From JBBRUG01 sp038247995 (GTDB lineage: Bacteria > Chloroflexota > Chloroflexia > Chloroflexales > Chloroflexaceae), in NCBI GenBank assembly GCA_038247995.1, contig JBBRUG010000193.1:1-11500 (forward strand): a DNA stretch of 11,500 nucleotides, given 5' to 3'. The notes beneath the pieces are model-generated. The model was not told where the DNA came from. It worked only from the letters and a program-made list of their open reading frames with translations, and searched no databases. Shown piece after piece: positions 1 through 6,326 of the stretch (its first letter is position 1; the number at the start of each line of letters is the position of its first letter). The position numbers and the translations under genes are program-made.

Positions 1-1906
1 ACTCGCAGCGGGTTGGGTTCGGGTGGCCGGAGTAGCCGCCTTGTTGCACGCGGTAGAGGAAGTCGCGCTGGGCGACGATCCCAAACTGAGCCGGCACACT
101 CGGGCCGGTGTAGGGCTGGCCATTGATCCGGTTGGCACACGCCGCCGGCAGTGTGCCCGGCGTATTCGGCGAATTGCCGCCCTTGGCTGAGCCATTCGTT
201 GGCAAGTAGAGCTGGCCGTTCGAGTGCCAGAGCAGGTCGTAGGCGTTGCGCACGCCGGTTGCATAAATGGTTACCGGGGCACCAGGCGCAAACGGATTAT
301 AAATCCCACCCGGCTCGTTCTCGGCGCGTTCGGTCTTCACATCAAGCGGCAGATTGGGGTTGGTGATCGCCGTCTGATCGATGCGCAGCACCGCCGCCGT
401 CAACAGACGCTCGGGACGCTGGCCCCAGGCGTTATCGATCCGGCCCATGGCGCTGTTACTGCCGATGCTGATATAGAGTTTGCCATCGGGGCCAAAGTCG
501 ATGCTATTCGACATGTGGTCTTTGTACGAATGGGGCAAATTGATCACATAGTCCTGGAAGTTCTGCAGGTTCGCGCCGCTCAGGCGTGCGATCGCGCCGG
601 TCCAATCCGGAGCGGCCTCCTGGACATACGGCCCATTGTGGCTGATCCAGAGGATCAAGTTATCGGCTGTGGCAGCCGGGTCGAACACCAGGCCGATGAT
701 CGCCCGATCGCCCCGCCCGCCGCCCCGCACGGTTTCAATCGTCTGCCGATTGCTCAGCGTGCCGTTGGCGTTGATCGTGTAGCGATAAATGTAGCCTTCG
801 AGCGATGCGGCGTAGAGCTTATTGTCGGGGCCGATCGCCAGGCTGCTGAACTGCATTTCGGCGGCGACGTTGCCGACCATATCGAAGGCGATCACATCAT
901 CGCCACCGCCGGGGCCGCCGCTGGTGCCGGTGGTGAAGCTGCTGCTGAACGGGCGGAACTGCTTGCCGCCCCCAGCCTCGACGCCGTCCGACACGGAGAA
1001 GATGTAGCGCGTACTCGGTTCGAGGAAATCGCTCGGCACGAGCGTGATCACATCACCACCGCCGGAGGTATTGACTGACGCCGGAATCAGGGTATTGTCG
1101 TTGGCGCGGCGCAGTTGCACGGTGTCGTTATTGATCGTCGCCGCACGAATGCCGCCCGTCGGTACGAAGACTTCCGCCGTAATACCAACATTGCGCAATA
1201 CATCGCTTGCGCCGTCGGTGGGCGTGACCGCAGCGACGTAGGGCTGCTCCGGGTCCGCTACTGGAATAATATCGACGTAGTGGATTTTGGTGTTCGTGCC
1301 GCCCTCAGCGTCCACCGTCAGCCGACCATCGGCCACATTCACCCGCGCCGTGATCACCTGCGCGCGCGTCTCAGCCGAGGTAACAAACTGGTTGATCACC
1401 GTCTGCCCTTCGAAGCGGATGGTGTGGCTGGAGTTGTTGACCGCCGGATCAGGCTCACCGACGGCGACGGTTACATCATAGATGCCGTTCGTCAGCGCCA
1501 TTTCCCAGGCACCAATCGCCGCGCCATTCTGCATGTGCATCAGCGTGTCAAAGCGCTGATCGGCCACCATGTTGCGGTCGCGGCCTTGTGGAGGTGGGAG
1601 CGACAGATCGCGCGGGGTGCTGGTACCGGGCACCACCCAACCGAAGCTGAAGCCTGACGGATCACCCAGTACGCCGCCGACAAGTGACACGTCACCTCGC
1701 GTGCGCGAGCCGTAACCCAGGCCATAGTCACGCAGATAGCGCGCTGGGCTGATCGGCACCGGCGCGCCGAAGCTCTGAAAGTTGACGCGCATAATGCTCT
1801 GGGCGCGCGCCGGCGTCGAGACGCCAAGGATCGGCGCGAGCAAGGCCGCGATCAAGAGCAGGATGACACTTAGGCGGGTCGAGTTGGTTAGCCGAACGGT
1901 GTGCAT
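1..1906 (-). CDS. Secreted glucose/sorbosone dehydrogenase-like beta-propeller protein, C-terminus beyond window
   Basis: The frame is open without a stop from ATG at 1906 to the left edge, giving 635 residues. GGGGA lies about 6 bases upstream of the start. Residues 1-35 form a signal peptide: Arg5 and Arg11, a Leu/Ile/Ala-rich core, and a cleavage site after ARA. From about residue 39 to 215 there is a malectin-like carbohydrate-binding domain (MRVNFQ... to ...KIHYVDIIP). Residues 222-327 look like a bacterial Ig-like (Big_5) domain ending SSSFTTG, followed by a Gly-rich linker. A propeller starts near residue 340 with repeats such as AIGPDNKLYAA. The stretch KDHMSNSIDFGPDGKLYISIG matches the active-site blade of PQQ-dependent soluble glucose dehydrogenase, so His464 would be the catalytic base. 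GVRNAYDL carries Arg553, equivalent to the conserved propeller Arg. It probably acts outside the membrane on a sugar or glycan, but PQQ use and substrate are inferred. No neighbour clarifies its pathway. Confidence 0.85.
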   Translation of the reverse strand, partial: MHTVRLTNSTRLSVILLLIAALLAPILGVSTPARAQSIMRVNFQSFGAPVPISPARYLRDYGLGYGSRTRGDVSLVGGVLGDPSGFSFGWVVPGTSTPRDLSLPPPQGRDRNMVADQRFDTLMHMQNGAAIGAWEMALTNGIYDVTVAVGEPDPAVNNSSHTIRFEGQTVINQFVTSAETRAQVITARVNVADGRLTVDAEGGTNTKIHYVDIIPVADPEQPYVAAVTPTDGASDVLRNVGITAEVFVPTGGIRAATINNDTVQLRRANDNTLIPASVNTSGGGDVITLVPSDFLEPSTRYIFSVSDGVEAGGGKQFRPFSSSFTTGTSGGPGGGDDVIAFDMVGNVAAEMQFSSLAIGPDNKLYAASLEGYIYRYTINANGTLSNRQTIETVRGGGRGDRAIIGLVFDPAATADNLILWISHNGPYVQEAAPDWTGAIARLSGANLQNFQDYVINLPHSYKDHMSNSIDFGPDGKLYISIGSNSAMGRIDNAWGQRPERLLTAAVLRIDQTAITNPNLPLDVKTERAENEPGGIYNPFAPGAPVTIYATGVRNAYDLLWHSNGQLYLPTNGSAKGGNSPNTPGTLPAACANRINGQPYTGPSVPAQFGIVAQRDFLYRVQQGGYSGHPNPTRCE

Positions 1907-2079
1907 ACATTTCCCCGAAACGATGGTGCGCGCCTGCCCCTTGCAGACATGCCACGGGTTACGACAGCCTCTTCCCTGAACGGTGTGGACAGCTAACCGG
2001 TATGGCAGGAAGCGGCTGAGTTGGAAGGACAAGATAAACGTTGCAAACGTTGCCCGCCCCGCCCCGGTTCCTAGCGCGC

Positions 2080-2098
2080 AAAAAGCCGCAAAAGCGGC
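2080..2098 (-). terminator. Terminator-like hairpin in the leader of the dehydrogenase-like gene
   Basis: On the minus strand GCCGC, a TTTT loop and GCGGC are followed directly by TTTTT, the layout of a small intrinsic terminator with a 5-bp all-GC stem. No minus-strand gene lies upstream for it to end. It sits between the candidate promoter and the ATG at 1906, so if active it would attenuate that transcript. The short stem keeps confidence modest. Confidence 0.4.
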
Positions 2099-2135
2099 AG
2101 TGCACGTCGTTGTGACACCGGGTACGAGCGGGCAC

Positions 2136-2163
2136 AGTATCGCAGTCGGCGATGAATTTGCAA
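2136..2163 (-). promoter_or_regulatory. Candidate sigma-70-type promoter for the dehydrogenase-like gene
   Basis: Read on the minus strand, TTGCAA (2163-2158) is followed after 16 bases by GATACT (2141-2136). The -10 is preceded by TGC, an extended -10 match. Each hexamer matches consensus at 4 of 6 positions. Transcription would begin near 2129 and give a leader of about 220 nt before the ATG at 1906. This is a motif match only. Confidence 0.3.
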
Positions 2164-2370
2164 TGAATGGTTTGTCGGAATAGTGATGACGGTTCTGTCA
2201 CACCTAGCCAATTCTATAAAGCTTATTACGCATTAGAAAGACGTTAATCGCCTTTACGAATCCTTCCGTACAAATCAGATCAATCAAGATCGCAGGTCAT
2301 AACCGCTGCGTACGTATATAAGGGACATGCTCGCGCAGATTGCGCCAACCGGCGAGCCGTGCTACCATCC

Positions 2371-2409
2371 CTCCTGACTCCTGACTCCTGACTCCTGGCT
2401 CCTGGCTCC
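2371..2409 (+). repeat. Heptamer tandem repeat, about 5.6 copies, next to the ABC ATPase start
   Basis: The sequence is three copies of CTCCTGA, two of CTCCTGG and a partial CTCC. It ends 8 bases before the ATG at 2418. The gene has no visible Shine-Dalgarno sequence. The repeat is C-rich and resembles the anti-Shine-Dalgarno (CTCCT) rather than a ribosome site. Short repeats of this type can change copy number by slippage, which would alter the spacing of upstream signals to the start codon. Confidence 0.9.
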
Positions 2410-2417
2410 GATAAACC

Positions 2418-3413
2418 ATGTCAATCAACATCACCGATTTGCGCAAATATTACGAGGTGCACCAGAAAGAGCCGGGGCTGGCCGGTTCGTTGCGCGCCTT
2501 TGTTCGCCGCCGCTACGAAATGGTGAAGGCTGTCGACGGGATCTCGTTTCAGATCGAACCGGGCGAGGTCGTCGGTTTTCTCGGCCCTAACGGCGCGGGA
2601 AAAACCACCTCGCTCAAAACCATGGCCGGCCTGCTCTACCCTTCAGGCGGCACTGTACAAGTCTTAGGCTTCACACCCTTCGAGCGCAATCCAGCCTTCC
2701 TCAAGCAAATTACGCTGGTGATGGGCCAGAAGCAACAACTGCTCTGGGATCTGCCGGCGCAAGAGACGTTTGAGGTTAATCGGGTGATCTACGAGGTGCC
2801 TGCCGACGCCTACAAGCGCACGCTGGCCGAACTGACCGAGATGCTCGAACTTGGCGATCTGCTCAAAAAGCAGGTGCGCAAACTCAGCCTGGGCGAGCGC
2901 ATGAAGTGCGAACTTGCCGCAGCCCTGCTGCACCAACCCAAAGTGCTCTTCCTCGACGAGCCGACAATTGGGCTGGACGTAACGATGCAGGCCCGCGTGC
3001 GCGACTTCATCGGCGAGTATAACCGCCGCCACGGCGCTACCGTTTTGCTCACTAGCCACTACATGGCCGATGTGACGGCGCTCTGCAAGCGGATCATTGT
3101 GATCAATCGCGGTACATTGCTCTACGACGGCAATCTCCAGCGCCTAATCGAGCAGACCGCCCCCAATAAGACGATCCATATCGTCTTTAACGCGCCGGTG
3201 GCGGCCGCAGATTTGGCGCGTTATGGTGAGGTTCTGCGCCTAGATGGCTTGGAGGCCGAAATTCGCGTCCCCCGAATCGACACAACCCGGATCGGTGCGC
3301 GCCTGCTCGCCGAACAGCCCGTCGCCGACATCAATATTTCCGAGCCGCCGATTGAGGCGATCATCGGGGAGGTGTTCGCAGGTGCGCACACGGAAGTTGA
3401 TCTGACGCCATAA
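2418..3413 (+). CDS. ABC-2 type transporter ATP-binding protein
   Basis: This 331-residue cytoplasmic ATPase would power an export-type (ABC-2) transporter. It shows, in order: Walker A GPNGAGKTT (56-64), Q-loop around Gln104, signature LSLGE (156-160), Walker B VLFLDEP (176-182), D-loop GLD (185-187) and H-loop His214. The order and spacing are complete, so the enzyme should be active. The C-terminal 90 or so residues form the extra domain usual in the family with uncharacterised or drug-export partners. The N-terminus has a roughly 20-residue insert before the core strand (EPGLAGSLRAFVRRRYE), a trait of the COG4586-like subgroup as I recall it. Those ATPases normally sit beside two membrane permease genes, but none is present in this window. 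The ATG at 2418 is the first in frame. The substrate cannot be told from sequence. Confidence 0.93.
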   Translation: MSINITDLRKYYEVHQKEPGLAGSLRAFVRRRYEMVKAVDGISFQIEPGEVVGFLGPNGAGKTTSLKTMAGLLYPSGGTVQVLGFTPFERNPAFLKQITLVMGQKQQLLWDLPAQETFEVNRVIYEVPADAYKRTLAELTEMLELGDLLKKQVRKLSLGERMKCELAAALLHQPKVLFLDEPTIGLDVTMQARVRDFIGEYNRRHGATVLLTSHYMADVTALCKRIIVINRGTLLYDGNLQRLIEQTAPNKTIHIVFNAPVAAADLARYGEVLRLDGLEAEIRVPRIDTTRIGARLLAEQPVADINISEPPIEAIIGEVFAGAHTEVDLTP

Positions 3414-3449
3414 CCAGCGCCGTTCAACAAGGCACGCCATACAATCAAA

Positions 3450-3723
3450 TCACCTGCGCGCCGCCAGGGTGCCTACGCCACCGCCGATCGCACCTGCCGT
3501 TCCAATTGCCAGCAACAAGCGCACTGCGTCCAAGAGCGTATCACCCGGTTCGCTGAGCACTCCGGCAATCAGTGCTCCAGCAATGCGCGAATGATCCCAG
3601 TAGCAATGACACTGCCTGCCCCAACCCCCATGCCCACCAATCCGCCCATTGCTGCGCCCGTCAGCGCAGACGCACATTCGACCGTTTCGTTTGCCCAGGC
3701 TGCACGTGATTGCTTGGTTGCAT
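3450..3723 (-). pseudogene. Probable frameshifted remnant of a small glycine-zipper membrane protein
   Basis: On the minus strand an ATG at 3723 follows AGAGGAACAGC, a plausible ribosome site, but its frame stops after 20 codons. The frame offset by two encodes GAAMGGLVGMGVGAGSVIATGI and stops at 3571-3569. The frame offset by one then carries on with IAGALIAGVLSE and a second hydrophobic, Gly-rich stretch (LLLAIGTAGAIGGGVGTLAARR) up to a TGA at 3452-3450. The pieces abut and together look like one protein of about 90 residues with two glycine-zipper membrane segments broken by two frameshifts. Programmed frameshifting, sequencing error or chance are alternatives. I do not recognise a family. 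Confidence 0.35.
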
Positions 3724-3872
3724 GCTGTTCCTCTGCTGGTAGATTCCTAGGTTGCTGTACGCATCCTGAACGAGTCTGGTTACAACCGATCCGCTCTTTT
3801 CACGCCCTATGCGGCAGCTGTAAACCCGCACACCTGTTCGCCTGAACCTGAGGTGAGATAGACATAAAATCC

Positions 3873-3901
3873 TTGACGCGCCCTAACAGCCTTGCTATAA
3901 T
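3873..3901 (+). promoter_or_regulatory. Strong sigma-70-type promoter for the prkA operon
   Basis: TTGACG (3873-3878), a 17-base spacer and TATAAT (3896-3901) give a -35 matching 5 of 6 and a perfect -10 with optimal spacing. Transcription should start around 3908. A short inverted repeat, CCTGA-AACA-TCAGG (3909-3922), lies at the predicted start and could be an operator or the first hairpin of the RNA. The next start codon with a good ribosome site is that of prkA, about 270 bases on. A housekeeping-type promoter is notable because E. coli yeaGH depends on the stress sigma factor RpoS. Confidence 0.8.
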
Positions 3902-3907
3902 GCCAAC

Positions 3908-4181
3908 ACCTGAAACATCAGGCACTCCTCATTACGACCCCTGAGAGCTAAAGCTGTATAGCTGATACGCCGCACAGCAAACCGCATTGGTGCTGTCGCT
4001 TTCCTATATCTGACCGGCGTATCGCAAGGGTAAGCGCACTGCCCGCCTGCACGTTAGCAACTCGTTTGTTGGCCGCGAACTCGCGTTTATTGGAAACCCG
4101 GCGCACACACTGTGCGACAGTGTATCTGTACCCTCCCGACCGACTTCTGGCGGGAGCGCAGCGCCTCAGCAGGAGGAATAC
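3908..4181 (+). promoter_or_regulatory. Long structured 5' leader of the prkA operon
   Basis: The leader runs from the predicted transcription start to the prkA ATG. It contains a 9-bp perfect stem GATACGCCG/CGGCGTATC (3964-3972 with 4015-4023). This encloses a 6-bp hairpin ACAGCA/TGCTGT (3974-3979 with 3991-3996) and leaves an 18-base bulge on the 3' side. Further down are CGCAC/GTGCG (4102-4106 with 4112-4116) and CTCCCG/CGGGAG (4133-4138 with 4151-4156). A strong ribosome site AGGAGGA (4171-4177) lies 4 bases before the ATG. The nested stems and bulge resemble a folded regulatory RNA, but I do not recognise any known riboswitch class. Between 3414 and the promoter I see only the gene remnant on the minus strand. 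Confidence 0.5.
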
Positions 4182-6269
4182 ATGACCACCAAAACTGGCG
4201 CGTCACTCATGAGCTACCTTGGTCAGCTGCAGGATCGGAAGCACTTCCAGCAGTTGAACTGGCACGGCACGTTCGCCGAGTATCTCGATCTCGTCGCTAG
4301 TGACCCGACGGTCACCCGGAATGCCTTCCAGCGCATCTATGACATGGTTATCTCGTATGGCACCGAGGAGTTCATCGACGCCAAGAAGCGCTTGATCCGC
4401 TACAAATTCTTCTCTGATGATTCGTTCGACGGTGACGATGCGATCTTCGGCCTGGAGATCCCGCTCATGCGCCTGGTGAACTTCTTCAAAGGCGCTGCGA
4501 AGGGCTACGGCACCGAGAAGCGCGTACTCCTGCTCCACGGGCCGGTCGGTTCATCCAAGTCCACGATCGTGCGCCGCCTGAAGAAGGGCATGGAGCAATA
4601 TTCAAAAACCGATGAGGGCGCGCTCTATACGTATGATTGGTATCTCGGCACGATCGACGATCCGGCTACGTTTGATCAGCGTTCTTTGGCGGAGGCCGAT
4701 TGGGAAAAGTGCCCCATGCACGAGGAGCCGTTGCACCTCATCCCGCTCGATGCGCGTGAGGCGTTCCTCAGCCAGATGAACGAGGGCCGCCCCGAAGAGG
4801 AACATGTGCGGATCGTCGGCGATTTGTGCCCGGTCTGCCGCTTCCACTACCGTGAACTGATGCGCCGCTACGACGGCGACTGGAATAGGGTGATCGCGCA
4901 TATCCGCGTCCGCCGCCTCGTCTTCAGCGAGCAGGATCGCGTCGGTATCGGCACCTTCCAACCCAAAGACGAGAAGAACCAGGACAGCACCGAGCTTACC
5001 GGCGATATCAACTATCGCAAGATCGCAATCTACGGCTCCGACAGCGACCCACGCGCCTTTAACTTCGACGGCGAGTTCAATATCGCGAACCGCGGCATCA
5101 TCGAGTTCGTCGAAATGCTCAAGCTCGATGTAGCCTTCCTCTACGACCTGCTCGGCGCCTCGCAAGAGCACCGAATCAAGTCGAAGAAATTCGCCCAGAC
5201 CGATATCGACGAAGTGATCATCGGCCACACCAACGAGCCCGAGTATCGCCGCCTCGAAAACAACGAGTTTATGGAGGCGCTCAAGGACCGGACGGTGCGC
5301 ATCGATATCCCGTATGTCACCCGTCTGCGCGACGAAGAGCGGATCTACAACCGCGACTTCAACCGCAAGCGCGTGCGCGTGCATATCGCCCCACATACGC
5401 TCGAAGTGGCTGCCATGTGGGCCGTGCTGACCCGGCTTGAAGATCCGAAGAAGCCCAACCTGAACCTGCTCCAGAAGCTCAAACTCTACAATGGCAAGAG
5501 TTTGCCCGGCTTCACCGAAGACAACATCAAGGAACTGCGCAAAGAGGCGCTGCGCGAGGGCATGGAAGGCATCTCGGCGCGCTATATTCAGGACAAGATC
5601 TCCAACGCACTCGTCTCGAACCAGGAAGAGGGCTATATCAACCCCTTCATGGTGATCAACGAATTGGAGAGCGGCCTGAAGAACCACGCGCTGGTTACTA
5701 ACGAGGACGACCGCAAGCGCTACCGCGATCTGCTTGCCGTCGTGCGCGAAGAGTACACCGAGATTGTCAAGAACGAGGTGCAACGCGCGATCTCCGCCGA
5801 CGAAGAGGCGATCAAGCGGCTCTGTGGCAACTACATCGACAATATCAAGGCCTACACCCAGCGCGAGAAGGTGCGTAACCGCTACACCGGTCAGTACGAA
5901 GAGCCCGACGAGCGGCTGATGCGCAGCATCGAGGAGAAGATCGACATTCCCGAGAGCCGCAAGGACGATTTCCGGCGCGAGATTATGAACTACATCGGCG
6001 CGCTGGCGATCGAGGGCAAGACGTTCGACTACCGCACCAACGAACGACTGCACAAGGCGCTCGAACTCAAGCTCTTCGAGGATCAGAAGGATAGCATCAA
6101 GCTCACCTCGCTCGTCTCGCGGGTGATCGACAAGGACACCCAAGAGAAGATCGATGTGGTCAAGGCGCGGCTCATCCGCGACTTCGGCTATAACGAGCAG
6201 TCGGCTACCGATGTACTGAACTACGTCGCGTCGATCTTCGCCCGCGGCGATACACGCGGCAACTACTAG
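4182..6269 (+). CDS. prkA: PrkA family serine protein kinase / AAA+ ATPase
   Basis: This 695-residue cytoplasmic protein belongs to the PrkA/YeaG family, which couples an AAA+ module to a C-terminal kinase-like domain and acts in starvation and stress responses. The PrkA AAA domain covers roughly residues 25-420. It has Walker A GPVGSSKS (120-127), a Walker B-like stretch RGIIEFVE (304-311) and a sensor stretch IIGHTNEPEY with Asn351. A Cys-x2-His (177-180) and a Cys-x2-Cys (216-219) within the AAA region could bind zinc; this is inferred. The charged, helical C-terminal part (about 430-695) fits the PrkA C-terminal domain. The protein is somewhat longer than E. coli YeaG (about 644 residues). 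The ATG at 4182 is chosen for its AGGAGGA site; a second Met is residue 10. It is the first gene of a prkA-yeaH-spoVR cluster, behind a near-consensus promoter. Substrates are unknown here. Confidence 0.97.
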   Translation: MTTKTGASLMSYLGQLQDRKHFQQLNWHGTFAEYLDLVASDPTVTRNAFQRIYDMVISYGTEEFIDAKKRLIRYKFFSDDSFDGDDAIFGLEIPLMRLVNFFKGAAKGYGTEKRVLLLHGPVGSSKSTIVRRLKKGMEQYSKTDEGALYTYDWYLGTIDDPATFDQRSLAEADWEKCPMHEEPLHLIPLDAREAFLSQMNEGRPEEEHVRIVGDLCPVCRFHYRELMRRYDGDWNRVIAHIRVRRLVFSEQDRVGIGTFQPKDEKNQDSTELTGDINYRKIAIYGSDSDPRAFNFDGEFNIANRGIIEFVEMLKLDVAFLYDLLGASQEHRIKSKKFAQTDIDEVIIGHTNEPEYRRLENNEFMEALKDRTVRIDIPYVTRLRDEERIYNRDFNRKRVRVHIAPHTLEVAAMWAVLTRLEDPKKPNLNLLQKLKLYNGKSLPGFTEDNIKELRKEALREGMEGISARYIQDKISNALVSNQEEGYINPFMVINELESGLKNHALVTNEDDRKRYRDLLAVVREEYTEIVKNEVQRAISADEEAIKRLCGNYIDNIKAYTQREKVRNRYTGQYEEPDERLMRSIEEKIDIPESRKDDFRREIMNYIGALAIEGKTFDYRTNERLHKALELKLFEDQKDSIKLTSLVSRVIDKDTQEKIDVVKARLIRDFGYNEQSATDVLNYVASIFARGDTRGNY

Positions 6270-6276
6270 TTTTTAG

Positions 6277-6314
6277 GTCTGTGCGGCGTGCAACGTGTCG
6301 CGCGCCGCATAGAC
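6277..6314 (+). other. 15-bp stem-loop at the prkA-yeaH junction
   Basis: GTCTGTGCGGCGTGC (6277-6291) pairs along its full length with GCGCGCCGCATAGAC (6300-6314), using two G-U pairs and no mismatch, around an 8-base loop. It starts 7 bases after the prkA stop. There is no T-run on the 3' side (AGTTATACACC follows), so it is not a standard intrinsic terminator. It could protect the 3' end of processed prkA mRNA or set the ratio of PrkA to YeaH. A GTG at 6288 lies inside the stem, which argues against it as the yeaH start. Confidence 0.75.
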
Positions 6315-6326
6315 AGTTATACACCT

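Larger units (their letters stand above)
1907..2417. other. Divergent intergenic region between the dehydrogenase-like gene and the ABC ATPase gene
   Basis: This 511-base stretch separates two divergently transcribed genes. It contains a candidate minus-strand promoter, a terminator-like hairpin and a heptamer repeat, each listed separately. From about 2200 to 2335 the DNA is noticeably more AT-rich than its surroundings, as expected for promoters. I see no convincing plus-strand -35/-10 pair: a TATAAA at about 2215 has only a poor -35 partner. The short open frames here lack ribosome binding sites and recognisable protein features, so I call no gene. Confidence 0.6.

Noticed and set aside
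224..1078. 284-codon open frame on the plus strand
   Set aside because: It is antisense to the propeller protein, whose minus-strand frame has a signal peptide and family motifs. The plus-strand product is low-information and His/Asp/Arg-rich.
2038..2053. LacI-type operator around AACGTTGCAAACGTTGC
   Set aside because: The two half-sites are out of register and not a true palindrome, and no regulator gene is nearby.
4602..6143. 513-codon open frame on the minus strand opposite prkA
   Set aside because: It is a mirror of the GC-rich prkA codon pattern. Its translation is a string of Val/Leu/Asp/Ala without recognisable domains, and the plus strand encodes a clear PrkA.
6288..6326. GTG start giving a 382-residue YeaH
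   Set aside because: The codon lies within the 15-bp stem, has no ribosome site, and the extra residues do not resemble the family's N-terminus.
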